From: Acidobacteriaceae bacterium
Lineage (GTDB): Bacteria > Acidobacteriota > Terriglobia > Terriglobales > Acidobacteriaceae
Length of the DNA stretch: 11,506 nucleotides
Direction: 5' to 3'
Assembly (NCBI GenBank): GCA_003162495.1
Contig: PMOF01000029.1
Location: 18,634-30,139, forward strand
Shown here: in pieces, positions 7,111 to 11,506 of the stretch
How the letters are laid out: every line of letters begins with the position of its first letter
Numbering within the stretch: position 1 is the stretch's first letter
Notes under the pieces: model-generated
What the model was told of the DNA's origin: nothing
What the model saw: the letters and a program-made list of their open reading frames with translations, nothing else
Databases searched by the model: none
Program-made: the position numbers and the translations under genes

Positions 7111-7123
7111 GGGAACTGTTCCC
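7111..7123. repeat. 13-bp perfect dyad next to the PhnP-like start
   Basis: GGGAAC, one T, GTTCCC forms a perfect inverted repeat with 6-bp arms. It lies 11 bp upstream of the ATG of the PhnP-like gene and overlaps the end of the heptamer repeat. It may be a by-product of that repeat or a small operator; a one-base loop rules out a simple RNA hairpin of full length. Confidence 0.35.
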
Positions 7124-7153
7124 TGATCCCTGGTTCCTGATCTCTGATCTCTG
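7112..7153 (-). repeat. Degenerate tandem heptamer repeat (CAGRGAT-like, six units)
   Basis: On the minus strand, from 7153 down to 7112, the sequence divides exactly into CAGAGAT, CAGAGAT, CAGGAAC, CAGGGAT, CAGGGAA and CAGTTCC. All six units begin with CAG and keep a 7-base period. The array fills most of the 55-bp gap between the DUF1844 stop and the PhnP-like start. The purine-rich units may offer extra ribosome-binding sequence or may be a short repeat family scattered in the genome. Confidence 0.6.
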
Positions 7154-7155
7154 CT

Positions 7156-7767
7156 TTATCTCTTCCCCGGCGGAGGCGGAGGAGGAGGCTGCATAGCCTG
7201 CACGCTGATCATGCTGGTCAGCTCCAGGAACGCCATTCGCACCTCGAAGAGCACGCTATCCAGGGTGCGGGTCTCGGCATCGGTAAGGTTCCCGCGCGTT
7301 TTCTCGGACAGCACGCCCAGCAGATCGATGGTGGTGCGCGCGCCCACAATATCCACCCGCGGCCGCTGGCCTTCCTGCGTCCCCGCTCCCATCTGGATCA
7401 TGGCGGATACATAGAACTGCTGCACCAGGTTCTCAAAGGTGACAGCCGGCTGCGGCCCCATCCCCGGATTCTGTGCCCGCAACAAGTCTTCCACTCGCTG
7501 CGCGCTGGCCTCGTAAGCGGCATGCTGTTCGCGGCTCTCTTCCGTGGTTGGCGCCGGCGGAAGGCCCCCGCCCGTTCCCTCATCCAGCGGGGCAGCCTTG
7601 GCAACCTCGGCTTTGCTCTCGTTCACCACCAGCCTCGGTCCACTGCTCGCCTCGGCCGGTGCAACTGAATGGCCCTCCGGCTCTGTTGCCGCCCTGTGCG
7701 CGCTTTCTTCTTCTTCCGCTTTGTACTTGCGGCGGTCAACCACCGTAAATTTCGGAGTGTCGCTCAT
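7156..7767 (-). CDS. DUF1844 domain protein
   Basis: 203 residues, soluble, no signal peptide. The N-terminal 105 residues are charged and Ala/Glu/Pro-rich, probably disordered. Residues about 108-183 match the DUF1844 pattern: FENLVQQFYVSAMIQMG, then VDIVGARTTIDLLGVLSEKTRGNLT, then LDSVLFEVRMAFLEL, a predicted helical bundle. The family has no known activity. The C-terminus ends with a run of seven prolines before GKR and the stop. The ATG overlaps the TGA of ygfZ as ATGA, so the two are translationally coupled. The family assignment is by recognition of the conserved TIDLL...KT.GNLT block; nothing in the sequence suggests a catalytic site. Confidence 0.85.
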   Translation of the reverse strand: MSDTPKFTVVDRRKYKAEEEESAHRAATEPEGHSVAPAEASSGPRLVVNESKAEVAKAAPLDEGTGGGLPPAPTTEESREQHAAYEASAQRVEDLLRAQNPGMGPQPAVTFENLVQQFYVSAMIQMGAGTQEGQRPRVDIVGARTTIDLLGVLSEKTRGNLTDAETRTLDSVLFEVRMAFLELTSMISVQAMQPPPPPPPGKR

Positions 7768-8921
7768 GATTCCAGGTTTCCAATCCGTTCCGCATTCAAG
7801 CTAGGCGGCGCGGCCAATATCCGGGCAGTCCCGGTGGCCGTTCCGGCAGTGTAGGTCAGGGGCAGGTCGCGCAACTCGGCTTCGCCGCGAATCATGCCCA
7901 ACGCAAAAATACGGTTCCCGGCCGCCAACTTCAGCTCCGCCGCACTGGTGATGTGTCCGGCAGCCGCGGCATTCCCGGCCGCATCTCTGAGAGTCAGCTC
8001 CGAGCCGCCGGCCGCCGCGGGCCCCGTCAATTCCAGTGCCCGCAGATGCCGGTGCACGTTTCCCCGCGACCGGATCCGCTCCACAATCTCCTGCCCCAGG
8101 TAGCATCCCTTATTGAAGTGCATGGCCCGCATCTGCGAAGTCTCCTGCGGCAAGTCCCTCTCCGCAATATCGATCCCATAGGCCGGAATTCCTTCGGCAA
8201 TCCGAAACGCTTCCAGCCGCACACTCCCCACCGCCGTCGCTCCCGCGGTGCGCAGCGTCTTCCACAGACGCTGCAGCCCCGTCAGCGGCGCCCAAATTTC
8301 ATAGTGCGATGCCAGCACGCCATACCCTCGTGTCACACGAAGATCGAATCCGTTCCACTCCACCCGCGTGCTGGTCAGCGGCTCCGCCGGCGCAGGCAAC
8401 CCGGCGCGGTCCAGAACCTCCATCGCCGTTGGCCCGGTCAACCCTAGCGCGGTCTCTCCGCTCAGCGCCACCAACTCCACATCGTCCATGATGATGAAGT
8501 GTTCCAGGTGGGCCATCAGCCTCTCGTACTGGTCCGCCGCAATCTCCAGCTCCAGTTGCCCGCCGGGCTCTGCGGTGTCACCCTCGCGCCACGCGTACAG
8601 ATCGCCCTGAATCCGCCCCTGCGCATTTAAAACCAGATTCCACGCGCCGGTGTTCGCTGCCATGTCGTTCACCATGTTGGTGACCATCCCACTCAGCCAG
8701 CGAAACCGGTCTTCTCCACGCACCGCGACCCGGCGCAGCCAGCCCAGATCGTGAACCGCCGTTCCCGCCGCCAGTGCCGATGTTTCCCGCTCCGGCGCGT
8801 CCAACTCCCGTGGGGTCAGCGCTCCTCGGTACATGCCCAGCTCCGGCGGCGCAGCCGAGGAGCATAACAGCGAAGCCAGCGGGGTAACGGGAGTTGATGC
8901 GGCAAGTGCGGTTTCAGTCAT
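7764..8921 (-). CDS. ygfZ: Folate-binding YgfZ-family protein (GcvT-like)
   Basis: 385 residues, somewhat longer than E. coli YgfZ (about 326). The diagnostic motif KGCYLGQE is at 271-278, followed by the RSRGNVHRHLRAL stretch that is standard in the family. Upstream blocks such as VRGEDRFRWLSGMVTN, LNAQGRIQGDLY and the acidic LEIAADQYERL region fit the aminomethyltransferase-like fold. YgfZ binds tetrahydrofolate and supports repair or assembly of iron-sulfur enzymes such as MiaB in E. coli; this role is from the family, not visible here. The extra length is mostly an N-terminal extension and Ala-rich loops. The ATG at 8921 has only a weak ribosome-binding site. It is the first gene of a four-gene string, with a possible TATAAT box 67 bp upstream. 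Confidence 0.9.
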   Translation of the reverse strand: MTETALAASTPVTPLASLLCSSAAPPELGMYRGALTPRELDAPERETSALAAGTAVHDLGWLRRVAVRGEDRFRWLSGMVTNMVNDMAANTGAWNLVLNAQGRIQGDLYAWREGDTAEPGGQLELEIAADQYERLMAHLEHFIIMDDVELVALSGETALGLTGPTAMEVLDRAGLPAPAEPLTSTRVEWNGFDLRVTRGYGVLASHYEIWAPLTGLQRLWKTLRTAGATAVGSVRLEAFRIAEGIPAYGIDIAERDLPQETSQMRAMHFNKGCYLGQEIVERIRSRGNVHRHLRALELTGPAAAGGSELTLRDAAGNAAAAGHITSAAELKLAAGNRIFALGMIRGEAELRDLPLTYTAGTATGTARILAAPPSLNAERIGNLES

Positions 8922-8987
8922 AGGATAGATTTTCTGCAGCGTGAAGCGTAGATTTCCAGTGGAAAGAGCGCGCCAAGCCGCATCTTA

Positions 8988-8993
8988 ATTATA
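8988..8993 (-). promoter_or_regulatory. Candidate -10 box TATAAT for the ygfZ-ribF string
   Basis: The minus strand reads GGCTATAATTAAG here, with a consensus -10 hexamer 67 nt upstream of the ygfZ ATG. The -35 region at 16-18 bp spacing is poor (TTCCGC or similar). It is one of the few AT-rich spots in the divergent ygfZ/peptidase gap, so the opposite-strand promoter may overlap it, but I see no good plus-strand pair. Confidence 0.35.
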
Positions 8994-9052
8994 GCCTTGG
9001 GATTGAGATGCGGAATGATCGGCCCCAAAGCCGCTCGCCGCCGGGAGAACCG

Positions 9053-10774
9053 ATGAGAGAGCAGCAAGCGATGGTGAGAACAAGCTGGCAGACATTTGCC
9101 CTCCTGGCAGCGCTCGCCGTCGCTGCGGCAGCGCCGTCCGCGGCAAGCGCAGCCGCGCAACAGCCGTCGCCCGCAGCCACCCCTCAAGCCCAATCTCCAA
9201 CCCAGTCCCCCGACAAGGAAAAGCCTGCCACCCACATCACCCCCGAGCAGGCCAAAGAGCTGTTCGCCATGGTCGATGTATTGCTCAAGTTTTCTTCCGA
9301 TGAAACCGGCCTGCCAATCGAGACCACAGTCAAGCGGCGGATGACCACCCGCGCCGCCGTCGAGAGCTACATGAAAGAGAAATTCGACGAAGACGAAAGC
9401 GCCAAACGCCTCCAGCATGGCGAAATCGTCCTTAAGAAATTCGGCCTTCTCGATCACGACTTCGCGCTCAAGCCCTTTCTGCTCGCTATGCTCACTGAAC
9501 AGATCGAAGCCTATTACGACTCCAAAACCAAGACCGTCAACATGCTGGACTGGGTGGACATCGAAGATCAGAAGCCGGTGCTGGCCCATGAACTCACCCA
9601 CGCCCTCCAGGACCAGCACTCCGATCTGGAAAAGTGGAACGACCAGACCCCGGACGATGTCTCCCTCAACGCCGCCGCCGACTCTGACCACATCGCCAAG
9701 GACGAGCTTGACACCGCCCGCGACGCCGTCGCCGAGGGTCAGGCCACAGCCGTCATGATGGACTACATCCTCAAGCCCATGGGCAAAAGCCTGGTCAAAG
9801 ATCCGGAAGTCATGGATTTCGTCAAGCAGCAGATGTCCGCTTCTGATAGCTCCCCGGTTCTCGCCCGCGCCCCCATTCTGCTCAGTGAGTCGCTCCTTTT
9901 TCCCTATCGCGAGGGACTCAGCTTTGAACAGGACGTGTGGATGGGCCAGGGTCAGGCTGCCGCCTTTGCCGGAGCGCTCGACCGCCCGCCTACCTCAACC
10001 TGGGAGATCATCAATCCTCTTGAATACGAGAAAAAGCACGTCCCACCCGTGCCTATCCTGCCCGATATTCATCCCCTCGTCGACAAGCTTTACAAGCCCT
10101 ACGACATCGGCCAGGTCGGCCAGCTTGATCTGCACATTCTCGCTGAAATCTTCGCCGGTGACGCCGCGGCCCGCGATCTTACACCGGCCTGGGATGGAGG
10201 CATTTATTGGGCCGGACAGCGCCTCAGCGCCAAAACTCCCGAAGCACAGGCCAGCACCAAATCCCTTGCCCTCTTCTATCTTTCCGCCTGGAAGAATGCC
10301 GCCTCGGCGCAGGCCTTCGCCAAGCTCTATGCCGACGATCTGGGCCGCAAATACTCCGGCCTCAAGCCCGGGGTCCCCGGCGACGGGTCTTCGTCGCTGG
10401 GGCAGAAGCCCGACCTCGACGCCCAGCGCACCATCGCCGCCGATCTTCCCCCTGGAACCACTGAGCAGGTCTTCTCCACCAACGAAGGGCCGGTCCTGAT
10501 CACCACCCGGGGTAAATTCGTCTTCACCGCCGAAAGCTTTGACCTCGATCTGGCCCGCAAACTCACCACCCTCATCCTCGACGCCCAGGACACCGGCGAT
10601 CTCCGCATCGCCGAAGCAACCAATCCGGGCACCCCGTCCTTGCGGCTTCTTTCCGGCGCGGGGGAAGGAGAGTCCGAATCCGGCCAGCCGCTCACCGCTG
10701 ACCTCGTCCGGTTCCTCTCCAACTGTGGCGTGATGAAATTCGCCGTGACCGCCGCGAGGAGAGTTGGGAAATAA
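9053..10774 (+). CDS. Secreted HEXXH zinc metallopeptidase-like protein, function unknown
   Basis: 573 residues from the chosen ATG at 9053, which has GGGAGA about 4 nt upstream. ATG 9071 gives a shorter signal peptide, and ATG 9008 adds 15 residues with no clear ribosome-binding site. A Sec-type signal (hydrophobic ALLAALAVAAAAP) ends near an Ala-rich SAASAAA stretch; there is no lipobox Cys. After a Pro/Gln linker, the motif AHELTHALQDQHSDLEKW contains HELTH (179-183) and a possible third zinc ligand E228 in VAEGQA, a gluzincin-like arrangement. Downstream blocks LLFPYREGLSFEQDVW and RPPTSTWEIINPLEYEKKH resemble conserved segments I recall in uncharacterised HEXXH proteins of other phyla. 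The residues for zinc binding are intact, but the substrate is unknown. It is transcribed alone, divergent from ygfZ. Confidence 0.8.
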   Translation: MREQQAMVRTSWQTFALLAALAVAAAAPSAASAAAQQPSPAATPQAQSPTQSPDKEKPATHITPEQAKELFAMVDVLLKFSSDETGLPIETTVKRRMTTRAAVESYMKEKFDEDESAKRLQHGEIVLKKFGLLDHDFALKPFLLAMLTEQIEAYYDSKTKTVNMLDWVDIEDQKPVLAHELTHALQDQHSDLEKWNDQTPDDVSLNAAADSDHIAKDELDTARDAVAEGQATAVMMDYILKPMGKSLVKDPEVMDFVKQQMSASDSSPVLARAPILLSESLLFPYREGLSFEQDVWMGQGQAAAFAGALDRPPTSTWEIINPLEYEKKHVPPVPILPDIHPLVDKLYKPYDIGQVGQLDLHILAEIFAGDAAARDLTPAWDGGIYWAGQRLSAKTPEAQASTKSLALFYLSAWKNAASAQAFAKLYADDLGRKYSGLKPGVPGDGSSSLGQKPDLDAQRTIAADLPPGTTEQVFSTNEGPVLITTRGKFVFTAESFDLDLARKLTTLILDAQDTGDLRIAEATNPGTPSLRLLSGAGEGESESGQPLTADLVRFLSNCGVMKFAVTAARRVGK

Positions 10775-10820
10775 AACCACGGGCCAAGCGACCATGTAGA
10801 ACGTCTATAACGATTGGTAG

Positions 10821-11506
10821 TCAGATCTGCGAAAACATCAGATTGCAACCCATCTGCTTAAAACATTCGTACCCGCGCCCAGCAAGGAATTCAATAATTT
10901 CAGATCGCCTGACATCGCCATTTCCCTCACAGATAACAACTTCCGGACGCATCGAATCCCAATCGATCCCCTTCAGCACCGACAGGTCGTGTCCCTCCGT
11001 ATCAACGGAGAGGACCAGCACTGGGTTGGGAGCCAGATGGGTTCGATACAACGCGGCGACTGTCGTCACTGAAACTGGATATTTTCTCAGCAACCTGGCT
11101 GTGCCACCGCTCACTGCCTTCTCCGCTTCATCCGAATCGCATGTGGACAGCACCGAGGGAACGAGCTCATAGAAAGTGACTTCACCTTCCACTGCGTTGG
11201 CCGCCGCATTGATGTGGATATCTCGCGGGCGCAGTCTTTTGTGTTTTGCATAGAGACTCTGGACCGGCTCGACAATCATGCCTCGCCAACCCATCCGATA
11301 GAGGAGATAAGTATTGCTAAGCCTGATAGGATGATTCGCGCCAATCTCGATGTAAATGCCCTGGCGCGTTCCAAACCTGCGCCGCAATTCAAGATCTTCG
11401 CCATATTGCGAAAAGCTCTCGCGTTTTGAAGCTTTGAATAACTCCATATAATCGCGAAACCAATCTAACACTCCAAATAATCCACTTTTGTGCAGCGCAA
11501 GACCTA
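10821..11506 (-). CDS. FkbM-family SAM-dependent methyltransferase (5' end uncertain, probably beyond window)
   Basis: The fold is recognised from SQYGEDL, then the SAM-binding strand YIEIGANHP, the acidic VEP after the second strand, and LVLSVDTEGHDLSVLKGIDW with the DxEG motif. This order is typical of FkbM methyltransferases, which usually O-methylate sugars or polyketides and are common in surface polysaccharide loci; the acceptor here is unknown. The first candidate start is GTG 11471 (216 residues), but no spaced ribosome-binding site precedes it. The frame stays open to the window edge, encoding LHKSGLFG, so the true start may lie outside. Another in-frame Met is at 11447. The stop TGA is at 10823-10821, 46 bp from the convergent peptidase stop, and no terminator hairpin is evident between them. 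GC content by eye is lower (near 50%, about 40% at the 5' end) than in the neighbours. Confidence 0.85.
   Translation of the reverse strand, partial: GLALHKSGLFGVLDWFRDYMELFKASKRESFSQYGEDLELRRRFGTRQGIYIEIGANHPIRLSNTYLLYRMGWRGMIVEPVQSLYAKHKRLRPRDIHINAAANAVEGEVTFYELVPSVLSTCDSDEAEKAVSGGTARLLRKYPVSVTTVAALYRTHLAPNPVLVLSVDTEGHDLSVLKGIDWDSMRPEVVICEGNGDVRRSEIIEFLAGRGYECFKQMGCNLMFSQI

Noticed and set aside
8918-9691. 257-codon open frame on the minus strand, antisense to the metallopeptidase gene
   Set aside because: Its sequence is Gly/Leu/Arg-rich low-complexity, it overlaps the well-supported HEXXH gene frame and the ygfZ start, and it shows no domain. It is a GC-driven shadow.
9995-10795. 266-codon open frame on the minus strand, antisense to the peptidase 3' half
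   Set aside because: Very rich in Gly, with no recognisable motif; the opposite strand carries a continuous, domain-like protein.
1-11506. CRISPR arrays, tRNA/rRNA genes, insertion sequences, riboswitches
   Set aside because: No repeat-spacer pattern, cloverleaf, transposase frame, terminal inverted repeat or recognisable aptamer was seen on either strand.

Overview
The window looks like chromosomal DNA from a moderately GC-rich (about 60%) Gram-negative bacterium, most likely an acidobacterium (Acidobacteriota, class Terriglobia). The pointers are an outer-membrane-type barrel protein, a YgfZ / DUF1844 / metallo-hydrolase / RibF gene string, and a b6-type cytochrome b fused to several haem c domains. 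The taxonomic call is inference; no rRNA or other marker gene is present.

Layout, left to right. (1) Positions 1-345, plus strand: the C-terminal end of a class A penicillin-binding protein with its KTGTT box, converging on the next operon. (2) Positions 391-4936, minus strand: a compact three-gene electron-transfer operon, transcribed from right to left. It encodes a monohaem porin-like outer-membrane cytochrome resembling Cyc2, a Rieske iron-sulfur protein, and an 879-residue cytochrome b carrying four periplasmic haem c domains. (3) Positions 4937-5319: a 383-bp leader region with no convincing gene, containing a short direct repeat about 50 bp upstream of the Cyc2-like start. (4) Positions 5320-8921, minus strand: a four-gene housekeeping string, ygfZ, DUF1844, PhnP-like metallo-beta-lactamase-fold hydrolase, ribF. 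Two of its junctions are ATGA overlaps, and the third holds a degenerate heptamer repeat. (5) Positions 9053-10774, plus strand: a secreted HEXXH zinc metallopeptidase of unnamed function, divergent from ygfZ. (6) Positions 10821 to the right edge, minus strand: an FkbM-family methyltransferase in DNA that is locally less GC-rich.

The most interesting part is the 391-4936 operon. If the Cyc2-like protein sits in the outer membrane, and the Rieske and cytochrome b-tetrahaem c proteins form a bc-type complex in the inner membrane, the operon encodes a possible continuous path from the cell surface through a periplasmic haem chain to the quinone pool. It could run inward (for example Fe(II) oxidation) or outward (extracellular electron disposal); the sequence does not decide which. 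No separate cytochrome c1 gene is present, and the fused haem c domains probably take that role. The other genes look like ordinary core or accessory functions, with a few small features worth checking.
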